The notes beneath the pieces were generated by a model. That model did no database searches. It was not told the origin of the DNA and saw only the letters and a list, made by a program, of their open reading frames with translations. From the NCBI RefSeq assembly GCF_000744705.1, contig NZ_JQML01000001.1:2356001-2420000 (forward strand): a stretch of 64,000 nucleotides of DNA, given 5' to 3'. Every line of letters begins with the position of its first letter. The first letter of the stretch is position 1. Source of the stretch: Streptacidiphilus albus JL83. GTDB lineage: Bacteria; Actinomycetota; Actinomycetes; Streptomycetales; Streptomycetaceae. A program made the position numbers and the translations under genes. Below, one piece after another: positions 51,668 to 59,973 of this stretch.

Positions 51668-52073
51668 GACCGGCCGTGCACAGGGCGTGAAGCTGTGCAG
51701 CAACGGCACCGAGCAGCGTCCCTGGCCCCGCCGCCCCCCGGCACCCGCGTCTTCCATCTTCCCGCTCCGGCCACACAGCCCTCTCGGCAGCAGCCTCGTG
51801 CAGACGGACTTCCACGAACGAGCTTCCAGCGGCGGTGCCAGTTCGGCCCAGGTCCGCGCAGGTCCTTACCGGTCCTCACGGTCCGGCGGGTGATCGTCCC
51901 GTCGTCCCTCTCGGTCTCTCCCCCGCAAGGAGCTGACGAAGGCCAGCCGTCGGTCGCAAGAGCGTTCGCGCGTCTGGTCCATGGGAGACGACTCCGGTGC
52001 TCATTCCCGAGTCGGCCGCTGTGCCCCTCAGGGGCGTGCGACAGGTCGACTGAAGCAACTGACGCTACGCGTC

Positions 52074-52160
52074 TCAGCGATCCCGACGACGGCCCTCCGT
52101 GCCGGACTGGCGACCGGACTTGAGTGCCCTGACGAGGCGGATGATGAGGCTGATCAACAT
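52074..52160 (-). CDS. Possible 28-residue amphipathic peptide
   Basis: ATG 52160 is preceded by GGAAGGA at 8 bases and codes MLISLIIRLVRALKSGRQSG plus a basic tail RDR. The first 16 residues form a strongly amphipathic, cationic helix, as in small membrane-active or type I toxin peptides. Only the RBS and the peptide character support it; no family can be named. Confidence 0.4.
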   Translation of the reverse strand: MLISLIIRLVRALKSGRQSGTEGRRRDR

Positions 52161-52426
52161 GGCGGAGATCCTTCCGTATTCCGCAGTTTCACTGCGGTTC
52201 TTCCCCTGACAACAAGCTACGTCGGGGCCGTTCGACCCACGTCGGCCCAGGGGTTGAGGGACGGGTGGAGAACCGGTGGACGGCCTGCACCCGCGCCGGA
52301 TCGACCGTCCTCGGCCCGGTACCACCACGCCAGCGCCCTCGACTGGCTTGCGGTTTCGATGGATCGCACACACGACCGGATCCTGCTCGGTAGGGTCTGA
52401 CAATTCCTCACCACCCAAGGAGACCC

Positions 52427-52696
52427 GTGCTTCGTCGTTCCCTCGCGGTCATAGTTGCGGCTGCCGCGTTCGCGCTGGCCCCGGCCGCCGACGCGATGGC
52501 AGCCACCTCGCTGCCCGCCAACAACACCGCGCACAGCTGCGTCCGTCACACCACCGGCCTGTGCGGCTGGACCCACCGCCAGCGCCCCGCGAACAAGCGG
52601 GAGACGGCCCAGTGCCGTGACTACTCGATCAGCTACAGCGCGCACTCGTCCGGCACTTGCTCCTACCACCACGGCGTGAGGTACTGGTTCAAGTAG
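52427..52696 (+). CDS. Small secreted protein with DUF3761 domain
   Basis: 89 residues from GTG 52427, with AAGGAG upstream. It has a Sec signal peptide cleaved at AMA-A (about residue 25). The mature part carries four Cys, and the end (AQCRDYSISYSAHSSGTCSYHHGVRYWF) matches the DUF3761 pattern of CxDG-like, S.H..GTCS.HGGV..W. It is probably extracellular and disulphide-bonded. The role is unknown. Confidence 0.82.
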   Translation: MLRRSLAVIVAAAAFALAPAADAMAATSLPANNTAHSCVRHTTGLCGWTHRQRPANKRETAQCRDYSISYSAHSSGTCSYHHGVRYWFK

Positions 52697-53065
52697 TTCG
52701 CCAGGCAGCACGGTCCCGCGCCCGTCGCGGCGCAGCGACTCGGCGATACCCGGTCGCTACCGCCAGGGCCTGGCAGCAGCCCTGCGAGGCGGGGGCCGGG
52801 CGCTGGACCATCGCAATGCCGAGGGATGCCTGCGGCGGCACGGCCGGGCTCCTCAACGCCCGTGCCGACCTCCGTCGCAGGGACCCGTCCACGGACCGCA
52901 GCGTGAGCGCAGAGCGCGCCGGTCGGCTGCCGACCCAGGGTCGCACCGGGCGCGTGGTCGGGTGGCACGGTCGGCAGACGCGCGGGGCCGGCGAGGCGCT
53001 CGGCCTGGGGTCGACTTCCCGCGACCCGCTCCCCCGTCGTCCTTCGCTGGAGTAGCCTGCGCCGC
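52697..53065. other. Gene-free gap before the WXG100 cassette
   Basis: About 370 bases with no convincing gene on either strand. The last 40 bases before 53066 (TAGCCTGCGCCGCGTGATATC) contain TAGCCT, a plausible -10 element for the cassette. No repeats stand out. Confidence 0.4.
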
Positions 53066-53446
53066 GTGATATCGAACGAACGTATGATCCAACGCTCGCC
53101 GTCGATAGCGGCACCCTTGGAGGGTCCGGCCGGTGGCACCGCTCTGCCGCGCGATACCGACCTCCTCTGCGTTCCGGCCCATCCCGCCATGGGTCCGGTC
53201 GAAGCCGGCGTCGAGTTGCGGCGCCTCTCGAACGGGGACGTCGTCGCGATCGGCTTCAGCAGTCCCCGCCGACTGGTCGCCGCTCTCGGCCCGAACCAGC
53301 CCTGGATCGGCCTTCCGGCCCTGCTGTTCAGCGCCCTGGCGGACGCGCTGCAGGTGGACCGCGTGCTGATTGACCCCGTGTTGGATCCGGGCTCCGCGCG
53401 GTGGACCGCACAGGATGTGCGGGACGCCATCGAGCAGGTGGTCTGA
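53066..53446 (+). CDS. Type VII secretion-associated small protein (SAV_915/SseB-like)
   Basis: 126 residues from GTG 53066 (ATG 53084 is the alternative). It shows LLCVPAHPAMGPVEAGVELRRLSNGDVVAIGFSSPRRLVAALGPNQPWIGLP and then VDRVLIDPVLDPGSARWTAQDVRDAIEQV. The repeat of a strand pattern ending in F(S)SP..L...LG..QPW is that of short proteins found next to WXG100 genes in streptomycetes. It may be a chaperone for the secreted partners; this is inferred from position. The next gene starts directly after its stop codon. Confidence 0.7.
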   Translation: MISNERMIQRSPSIAAPLEGPAGGTALPRDTDLLCVPAHPAMGPVEAGVELRRLSNGDVVAIGFSSPRRLVAALGPNQPWIGLPALLFSALADALQVDRVLIDPVLDPGSARWTAQDVRDAIEQVV

Positions 53447-53749
53447 GTGGGCGCCGGCTACCAGGTGGTCCTGCACGACCTCGCGAACGCCGCGAGCACC
53501 TTCACCGCCCAGTCGGCGGAAGTCCAGTCCCTTCAGGGCATCCTGTCACCTGCCCCGGTTGAGACCGGGGATCCCACCCTGGACACCGTCCTGCGGGACC
53601 TGCTGATCTCCATCGGCGCCATCCACGACGGCATAGTGAAGCAACTCGCCGCGCACGGTTCGGCGCTGAAGACCTGCCACGACAACTACAGCGGGAGCAA
53701 CGCTGACGTGGCACGGCTGTTCCAGACCATGATGGATGCCTACACCTGA
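53447..53749 (+). CDS. WXG100-like (ESX/type VII) small helical protein
   Basis: 100 residues, the standard length of WXG100 proteins. Two long helices (VVLHDLANAASTFTAQSAEVQSLQGIL and LDTVLRDLLISIGAIHDGIVKQLAAHGSALKTCHDNY) are separated by a short turn. The WXG at the turn is replaced by a PAPVETGDPTLD loop, as in DUF6317-like relatives. The ending NADVARLFQTMMDAY is typical of the family. Start GTG at the base following the stop of the preceding gene. It is likely the helical partner of the next protein. Confidence 0.75.
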   Translation: MGAGYQVVLHDLANAASTFTAQSAEVQSLQGILSPAPVETGDPTLDTVLRDLLISIGAIHDGIVKQLAAHGSALKTCHDNYSGSNADVARLFQTMMDAYT

Positions 53750-53760
53750 CGGGGACGAAG

Positions 53761-54984
53761 ATGGCGGAGATAGCGGGCGACATCGGCGGCCTGAACGGAA
53801 TCAGGTTCCAACTCGGACAGGCCAAGGACCCGCTGGACGATGTGGTCAACGCCATCGACGGCGTGGTGTCGCACCTCGTCGGCGATACCGGGTGGAACGG
53901 CGACGCAGCCAGTCTGTTCACCGGCGCCTGGGAACAGGACGCTGCAGCCACCAGCATCCTGGCGTCGAACGTCGCCAGTGCCTGCGCCACACTCGCGACG
54001 CTGAGCGGAGCGCTGGCTGCGGCCCAGAGCCAGTGCGACAACGCCGCGCGACCGGCCGCAGCAGCGGGGGTCAAGTTCGACGCCTCCGGCGATCCGGTGC
54101 CGGGGCAGCAGCTGTCCGGAGCCGTAATGACGGCCTGGAACACCTACCAGGGAGCGGTTGCCGCCGCCCAGGCCCAGGCCCAGCAGGCCCGCGAGGACGC
54201 CAAGGCGCACCTGTCCGCCATGCTCGCCATCCTCGACCCGACCGCCAATCCGGACCTGCTGGGGTCGGCGGAGGGATCGTCGATCGCGGCCCTCATGCAC
54301 GACTATTTCTACCTGCCCACCGGCCGCAAGCAGGCGACTCTGGCCAAGGACATCGGCTCGCTGCAGAGTTACTACCGGGACCTCAAGATGGGACAGACCC
54401 CGCTGACCCGGCGTGAAGCGCAGTTGGCACGCGCGGACATCCGGCAGGTGGTCAAGTCACTCACGGCCGAGCAGGCGGCGGTGGAGACGCTGGAGGCCGA
54501 GAAGCTCAAGGGGAAGTGGTTCAACACGACCATCTCCGACCTGCTGGACGAGGAGAAGGTCGACAGCCGACTCATCAAGATCGGGGACCAGCTGCCCGTC
54601 CTGGACGTCCTCGCCGCGACGCTCGGGACGTACGCCCAGGCCAAGTACGACCACGAACTCGGCTGGAGTTGGCCGCACGCGGTCGCCGTGGACGGCGGCG
54701 CGAACCTCCTGGGCATCGGCGCGGAGATCCTGAGCGCCGAGACCGGACCGTTCGCCCCGATCATCGGGTACGCGACCACCTCGCTGTTCAGCGAGTACAC
54801 CCACAACGTGCCGTGGGACCTGGACGTGCATAATCACGGAGTCGTCGCCGGTGTCGGCCTTGGCGTCGGGCAGGGCTTCAAGGACCTGTGGAACAACGAC
54901 GTGGTAGGCGCCGGAAAGCAGATCGGTGAATCCGCGGAACACCCCGTCGCGGCCGTCAAGAGCCTGTGGCACAGCATCTTCTGA
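53761..54984 (+). CDS. Large WXG100-domain protein, candidate type VII-secreted effector
   Basis: 407 residues. Residues 1-130 form a T7SS signal/WXG100-like hairpin with W45-N46-G47 at the turn (VGDTGWNGDAASLFTGAWEQDAA) and a helical second arm. A coiled linker with an Ala/Gln-rich stretch (AAAQAQAQQAREDAKAHL) follows. The C-terminal about 150 residues are hydrophobic and Gly-rich (DGGANLLGIGAEILSAETGPFAPIIGYATTSLF), then VAGVGLGVGQGFKDLWNNDVVGAGKQIGESAEHPVAAVKSLWHSIF. No known toxin motif is visible. ATG with GGGGACG upstream. It is followed by a membrane protein that could be its immunity or export partner. Confidence 0.75.
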   Translation: MAEIAGDIGGLNGIRFQLGQAKDPLDDVVNAIDGVVSHLVGDTGWNGDAASLFTGAWEQDAAATSILASNVASACATLATLSGALAAAQSQCDNAARPAAAAGVKFDASGDPVPGQQLSGAVMTAWNTYQGAVAAAQAQAQQAREDAKAHLSAMLAILDPTANPDLLGSAEGSSIAALMHDYFYLPTGRKQATLAKDIGSLQSYYRDLKMGQTPLTRREAQLARADIRQVVKSLTAEQAAVETLEAEKLKGKWFNTTISDLLDEEKVDSRLIKIGDQLPVLDVLAATLGTYAQAKYDHELGWSWPHAVAVDGGANLLGIGAEILSAETGPFAPIIGYATTSLFSEYTHNVPWDLDVHNHGVVAGVGLGVGQGFKDLWNNDVVGAGKQIGESAEHPVAAVKSLWHSIF

Positions 54985-55026
54985 GTCAGGCGGCCGTGCC
55001 CACCCACCGATCCGGGAGAGCAGAGA

Positions 55027-55659
55027 ATGTCATCCAACAGCGAGTGGCTCGCGAACCTGCTGCGTGAGTGGTCCCGGCGCGACCACCTGCAGCGCCGCGA
55101 GTGGCTCGTCCAGTCCTACGCGGCGACGAACCACGGGGAACCGGAGATCGGCTACCTGGGGCGAACCTGGGTGACCCGAGGCGCCTCGTACTGGACCCGA
55201 CGGCTGGCGCTGACGTTCGCGTACTTCCTGCTGGCCGCCTTCATCGGCTCCATGTTCCTGAGCCTGGGCCCCTACCTGCTCTTCAGCCGTGACTACGCGT
55301 TCAACGGGCACATCCCGCTGATCGCGAAGATCGCCCTGCTGATCGTCTGGTACGCACCTGCGGCAGCCGCCTACCTGATGATGTACCGCTCCCTGGTCCT
55401 GTACGGCTTCCGCCGGGATCGGCTGCTGGACGGCCCGGCCCCGACCGGGTTCCTGGCCGGCCGGCTGCTCATCCTGCTGGCAGTACCGTTCCTGTCCATC
55501 GCCGGCGGACTGCTGCTGGCCATGTTCACCGCGACGCTCCGCGCCCAGTTCCCGGGCGAGGGCGCCGCCCGCGCCGCGCAACGCCTCTACGCGGACGAGC
55601 AGCGCTCCCGGGCTGCGGTGCGGCGAGGTTCGTCGAAGCAGCGGAAGCGCGGCCGCTGA
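55027..55659 (+). CDS. Membrane protein of the WXG100 cassette, candidate immunity protein
   Basis: 210 residues with three to four membrane helices: about 60-85 (LALTFAYFLLAAFIGSMFLSLGPYLLF), 98-120 (LIAKIALLIVWYAPAAAAYLMMY) and 148-170 (LLILLAVPFLSIAGGLLLAMFTATL). Before them is a charged N-terminus (EWLANLLREWSRRDHLQRREWL), and at the end a basic tail (SSKQRKRGR). I do not recognise the family. It lies 42 bases after the effector-like gene with its own GGGAGAG site. Confidence 0.72.
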   Translation: MSSNSEWLANLLREWSRRDHLQRREWLVQSYAATNHGEPEIGYLGRTWVTRGASYWTRRLALTFAYFLLAAFIGSMFLSLGPYLLFSRDYAFNGHIPLIAKIALLIVWYAPAAAAYLMMYRSLVLYGFRRDRLLDGPAPTGFLAGRLLILLAVPFLSIAGGLLLAMFTATLRAQFPGEGAARAAQRLYADEQRSRAAVRRGSSKQRKRGR

Positions 55660-55839
55660 CGGCGTCGCGCGCGCCGCGGGAGGCGCGCTCGCTCGCGCCG
55701 CGCCTTCGGCCGGAGGCGGAGGCGCGAGACCGTCCCCCGGCGGAGCCTGCCTCGCTCTCGAAGAGCCCCGTCACCGCTCACATCGGAGAGAGACCGCTGT
55801 CGGGCGGTGCAACGTGCCGGCTGATTGCCGGCATGCCGC
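55660..55839. other. Gap between convergent genes, GC-rich inverted sequences
   Basis: The first 80 bases are an alternating GCGCG/CGCGC-rich stretch (55665-55740) with several overlapping short inverted repeats, which may end transcription of the WXG100 cassette. I cannot choose a single stem. No gene is seen. Confidence 0.4.
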
Positions 55840-58188
55840 CTACCAGGTCCGCCGGGGGTCGGGAGCCGTGTCGGCTTGCAGCAGGGCTTCCAACTCGGCG
55901 GCTCGGGGATGGTGCAGGTCGTGGAGGATGGCCAGGGCCTGCTCCCAGTGTCGCCTGGCATCGAGGGCTTGCCCCTGGCCGGTGCTGGCGTGGCCGAGTA
56001 CTTCCAGTGCTACGGCTTCGTCGATGCGGTTGCCTGTCTGGCGGTTGGCCTCGTAGGCCCGCCGGGCGTACTCGGCTGCCTCGTCCAACCGGTCCAGCCG
56101 CCGTAGGGTGTCCGCGATGTTGCTCTGCTCCCTCCCGCGGCGGAAGGCGTCGTCGTCACGGTGAAGGCCGAGGGCGGTCCGGTGATGTTCAAGGGCGATG
56201 TCGAGGTGACCCAGCTGTTTGTGCGCCTCGCCCAGATTGGTGTGCGCGGCGCCTTCGAAGATGGGCAAGTCGAGGCCGCGGAAGATCTCGGCGCAACGCT
56301 CCAGGAGGGGCACGGCTTCGGCCCCGCGTCCGCCCTCGGTCATGGTGTGTCCCAGGTTGCCCAGGCAGGACGCCTCACCTCGGAGGTCCCCAACGCTCCG
56401 GCGGATCTCGATGGCCTGCAGCAGGCAGGCTTCGGACTCGGGCATCCGGTGGAAGCGGCGGTATGCAGGGGCGAGGGCGTTGAGAACCCAGGAGACGGCT
56501 TCGGGGTCGCCCAGCCGGCGTGCGCTCGCCAAGGCCAGTTCATAGGTGGGGATGCCGTTGCGTTCCTCGTGAAGGTTGAACAGCTCCCACATCGTGTTGG
56601 CGAGCTTCCAGGCGATTTCGTCCCGGCCGGACTCGGCGGCCAGTGCCACAGCGGCGACGAGGTGGTCGGCCTCGGTCTCACACCAGGCGCGCGCGTCGTC
56701 GGACCCGTCGAAGGTGAGCGGTCGGCAGTCCGACTGCATGGAGGCGAGGTCGAGGTGGCGTCGGTCCGGCTGGAGCACGCGGGACGCGGCCCCGGTCGTG
56801 CACAGCAGCCAGCGCAACAGGCGGTCCGTCGCCGCGTCGCGCTCGTCTGCGCACTCGTCCGTGTGAGCGCATTCGGCGGCGTAGATGCGGATGAGGTCGT
56901 GCATGGCGTAGCGGCCGGGCGAGGACTGTTCGACCAGGTGCACCGCGGCCAGGCCGTCGAGGTACTCGGCGGCTTCGCGCGGCGGGAGGTTCAGGAGCGC
57001 GGCGGCGGAAGGGAGGCTTGTGGCCGCCGGCCCGGGACTGAGCGCGAGCAGACGGAAGGCTCGGGCCTGCTCAGGCGACAGGTTCCGGTAGCTCACCGCG
57101 AAGGTCGCCCGCACCGCGCGGTCCTCCACACTGAGCACGTTCAGCCGCCGTGTCTCGTCGGCGAGTTGGTCGGCCAGGTCCTGCACGGCCCAGTCCGGAC
57201 GGGCTACGAGCCTGCTGGCCGCGAGCCGGATCGCGAGCGGAAGACCGGCACACGCCCCGAGCACCGCACCTTCCGCCTCCGGCTCGGCAGCCGCCAGCTC
57301 CGCGCCCACGACGCGGCGGAAGAGCGCCAGCGACTCCTCCTCCTCAAGCACGCCGAGGGTCAGGCGAACCGCTCCGTCGAGCCCCACGAGTGCACTGCGG
57401 CTGGTGATCAGCACCCGGCTGCCTCCAGCCCCCGGCAGCAGCGGGCGCACTTGGGCGGTGTCGCGGACGTTGTCCAGGAGGATCAGTACGCGTCGCTCCG
57501 CCAGCAGGCTCCGGTACTGGGCGCCCCGCTCGTCCGGATCGATGGCGATCTCTTCCGCCGGTGTGCCGAGAGCCCGCAGGAACCGGGCGAGGACGTCCTG
57601 GGAACCGGCCGACACGGTGCCGGCGCCGGCGCCGTGCAGGTCGACCTGCAACTGACCGTCAGGAAACCGTCGGAGCAGACGGTGTGCGACGTGCACTGCC
57701 AGCGATGTCTTGCCCACGCCTCCGCTGCCGCTGATCGCCGTGAGCACCACGGGCGCCGCAGGACTGGAGGACTCCTGCCCCAGCAGAGCCGCCAGGCGTT
57801 CGGCCACGGCTGTGCGGCCGGTGAAGTCGGTCAGATCGGCTGACAGCTCGGCAGGCCTTGCCCCTGCGCGTCGGGGCCTGGCCTTGGCGTGGACCCGCAC
57901 ACACGCTGCGCGCCATTGGTCGACGGCCTGCTTGTCGAGGCCGAGGGCGCGGACCACCGCCACGACCAAGTCCTGGCTGAGCCTGCGCCGACCAGGCTGG
58001 AACAGGTCGGCGATGGTCGATTTCGACACCGGCTGCGGCGGACGCAACAGCAGCCCGACCCGCTTCGCCAGGTCCCGGAAGGACGGGTCGCCGCCCCACA
58101 CCCGGAGCCGGTCCAACAGCTCGATGAACTCAGCCAGATCCGAGGCATTCCGCGGATCCGGCAATGCGCTCGCCTGCGCTTCGGCCAT
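55840..58188 (-). CDS. XRE-type STAND regulator with NB-ARC and TPR domains
   Basis: A 782-residue protein. Residues 20-100 hold an XRE-like helix-turn-helix (FRDLAKRVGLLLRPPQPVSKSTIADLFQPGRRRLSQDLVVAVVRALGL). The NB-ARC ATPase follows: P-loop SGSGGVGKTSLA (153-164), Walker B RVLILLDNVRD, GSRVLITSRSALVGL and an MHDLIRIYAAE motif equivalent to MHD. The last 270 residues are TPR repeats (EASCLGNLGHTMTEGGRGAEAVPLLE and similar). ATG 58188 has GGGGGAAG just upstream. It is divergent from the secreted protein at 58444, a plausible target. Confidence 0.88.
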   Translation of the reverse strand: MAEAQASALPDPRNASDLAEFIELLDRLRVWGGDPSFRDLAKRVGLLLRPPQPVSKSTIADLFQPGRRRLSQDLVVAVVRALGLDKQAVDQWRAACVRVHAKARPRRAGARPAELSADLTDFTGRTAVAERLAALLGQESSSPAAPVVLTAISGSGGVGKTSLAVHVAHRLLRRFPDGQLQVDLHGAGAGTVSAGSQDVLARFLRALGTPAEEIAIDPDERGAQYRSLLAERRVLILLDNVRDTAQVRPLLPGAGGSRVLITSRSALVGLDGAVRLTLGVLEEEESLALFRRVVGAELAAAEPEAEGAVLGACAGLPLAIRLAASRLVARPDWAVQDLADQLADETRRLNVLSVEDRAVRATFAVSYRNLSPEQARAFRLLALSPGPAATSLPSAAALLNLPPREAAEYLDGLAAVHLVEQSSPGRYAMHDLIRIYAAECAHTDECADERDAATDRLLRWLLCTTGAASRVLQPDRRHLDLASMQSDCRPLTFDGSDDARAWCETEADHLVAAVALAAESGRDEIAWKLANTMWELFNLHEERNGIPTYELALASARRLGDPEAVSWVLNALAPAYRRFHRMPESEACLLQAIEIRRSVGDLRGEASCLGNLGHTMTEGGRGAEAVPLLERCAEIFRGLDLPIFEGAAHTNLGEAHKQLGHLDIALEHHRTALGLHRDDDAFRRGREQSNIADTLRRLDRLDEAAEYARRAYEANRQTGNRIDEAVALEVLGHASTGQGQALDARRHWEQALAILHDLHHPRAAELEALLQADTAPDPRRTW

Positions 58189-58443
58189 ATCTTCCCCCGT
58201 CGCCCTGTGCATTTCCCCCAGTTGCCCTGTGCGGGCCCCGTGCCATGGCAGGTGCAAGCCTAGCGTCCGGGCAAGTCCGGGAAAGTAGCCCACGGGATGG
58301 GCAACCAGCCATCGTCGAGGCAATGCAGACGGGCCGCCGCCTCCCGGGACGGCCACTGGGCCGGGTTTCCGGCCTGGTGATCGGCGTCTGTCCGCAGGTC
58401 GGCAGGGAATCCGCATCACGCTCGTCCACCAAGGGAGAACAGC

Positions 58444-58818
58444 ATGCGCATCAGGAAGACCCTCGCTGCCCTGGCCATCGCCACCACGGCGATGGCCGGC
58501 ATCGGCGCCGCGAACGCCGGCACCGCGTCCGCCACCCTGTCCGGCAGCGACAGCAACACCAGCCATGTGGGCACGTGGTACCAGGTCTACGTCACCGGCG
58601 GGAACACCGTCGGCTGGTTCGTGAACGTCGGCAGCACCGACGAGCGGATGTACCTCAGCGCGGAGGACACCTGCGGCAACGTCAACACCTGGAACTGGAA
58701 CGATGTGAGCGAGTCCGGCTGGAACAACGCGCACTACCTGTTCCCCTGCCCGGTGGCGTGGGCAAAGCTCTACCCGACCAACGACGGCGTCCAGGACGGC
58801 CGGACGGTCACGCGGTGA
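58444..58818 (+). CDS. Small secreted protein of unknown family
   Basis: 124 residues with a signal peptide (MRIRKTLAALAIATTAMAGI, cleavage after ANA or ASA at about 24-30). The mature protein is small, aromatic-rich and polar (HVGTWYQVYVTGGNTVGWFVNVGSTDERMYLSAEDTCGN, then WNWNDVSESGWNNAHYLFPCPVAWAKLYPTND). It has two Cys, one likely disulphide. The beta-rich look suggests a cell-surface or inhibitor-type protein. ATG with AAGGGAGAA upstream. Confidence 0.78.
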   Translation: MRIRKTLAALAIATTAMAGIGAANAGTASATLSGSDSNTSHVGTWYQVYVTGGNTVGWFVNVGSTDERMYLSAEDTCGNVNTWNWNDVSESGWNNAHYLFPCPVAWAKLYPTNDGVQDGRTVTR

Positions 58819-58945
58819 TCCACCTCGGAGCCGTCGCCAACCCGCTGCCCGGCGGCCTGCACAGGGGTCAGACCGGCGGGCAGACCAGCGACCTGACCGG
58901 CGGCTGAGCGCCATATGCGCCGGACCTTCACGCAGATTTGACAGG

Positions 58946-58981
58946 TTCCCCACCGTCCCTCGCTTTTCGGTCGGTGGGGAA
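58946..58981 (+). terminator. Hairpin downstream of the small secreted protein
   Basis: TTCCCCACCG (58946-58955) pairs with CGGTGGGGAA (58972-58981) over a 16-base loop, followed by TTTGC. It lies about 130 bases after the stop codon at 58818. Nothing else convincing was seen in 58819-59311. Confidence 0.6.
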
Positions 58982-59311
58982 TTTGCAATGCTCGACGGAC
59001 CGTCAGGCAACTTGGGACCCAAGGTGGTTCCGGCAGCAAACGAGGGTACGGACATTCCGCCGGCCGACCGGAACGAAGGCGAACGAACCCTGGAGCGCAG
59101 TGCCCGCGGTCCCGCTGCGGAACATGCGTCGGCCGGGGGCCGAGCAGTGACCCATCCTCGGCTCAGCGCTCGCATGCATGCTCACAGGGCGTAGGAGTCG
59201 AAGCCGCCGGCCAGCAGTTCGGGCTCGCCCCCGTCGTACCTGCACCGGCCAGAGTCCAGCAAGATGATCCGCCACCGCCATGAGGTCATGGTCATTGGCG
59301 GAAGGCCTCGA

Positions 59312-59962
59312 TCAGTTCTCGTCGTAGGGGTAGTCGGCTGCCCGGGGATACGTGGTGTCATCGAAGCCGATCGCGAGCAGGTCGGCGGAATCGAAGGTCG
59401 TGTCCGCCTGAGTACCGAGGACGTGAGCCGCGAGCGCGTCGAGGATATCGAGGTGCGCATTCTGCGAGGCCCGGTGAGTCTCCTCGATCGACCGGCTGGC
59501 CTCGTTCACCCGCTGCCCGACAGCACCGGTCGCCTCCAGACGAGTGATGAGAAGCCCGGCCTCCTGGAAGCCACTCCACGGAGTCCGCGCACCGAGGTAC
59601 GAGCGCATGGTGCTGCTGAACAACATGAGCAGGACCCGGTGGTCGAAACCGGCCGCCCGCCGAAGGTCAAGAGTCGCGCCGAAGAGTTGTTCCAGCGCGC
59701 ACAGGAGCCTCTGCTGGTACTGGAGCAGGGCCGCGTTGAAGGCATCGCATTCTCGGTCGTACTCGCCGAATCCGCTGCGTGGGTCCGCGTGGACATGGAG
59801 ATGGCAGCGAACGAGGGCGGCACGGTCGTATGACACTGATGACTCCAGGCTGAGGAGCGAACCTCCGCCGGATCGCATTCGCGCGACCGTCGTGGCGCAG
59901 GCGATCCGGCGGAGCTGCTGGTCGTGGATGGGGATGGGGGGGTGAACTGGCCGTAGCAGCAA
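59312..59962 (-). CDS. Hypothetical protein downstream of the helicase
   Basis: Up to 216 residues from TTG 59962; ATG 59878 is the alternative. The first about 28 residues are encoded over a seven-C run and look less natural. The rest is protein-like and mostly helical: FNAALLQYQQRLLCALEQLFGATLDLRRAAGFDHRVLLMLFSSTM, then GLLITRLEATGAVGQRVNEASRSIEETHRASQNAHLDILDALAAHVLG. No family is recognised. It is the last of three same-strand genes beginning with the helicase. Confidence 0.55.
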   Translation of the reverse strand: MLLRPVHPPIPIHDQQLRRIACATTVARMRSGGGSLLSLESSVSYDRAALVRCHLHVHADPRSGFGEYDRECDAFNAALLQYQQRLLCALEQLFGATLDLRRAAGFDHRVLLMLFSSTMRSYLGARTPWSGFQEAGLLITRLEATGAVGQRVNEASRSIEETHRASQNAHLDILDALAAHVLGTQADTTFDSADLLAIGFDDTTYPRAADYPYDEN

Positions 59963-59973
59963 TGAATTTCGGT

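Larger units (their letters stand above)
51478..52073. other. Gene-free stretch with short repeats
   Basis: About 600 bases in which none of the open frames looks protein-like. It contains a 17-base direct repeat (51604-51637) and a perfect 20-base palindrome (51648-51667), listed separately. Composition is slightly lower in GC from 51880 onward. Confidence 0.5.

Noticed and set aside
52663..53430. Minus-strand frames over 52.7-53.4 kb
   Set aside because: They are antisense to the DUF3761 and SAV_915-like genes, which have RBSs and recognisable features.
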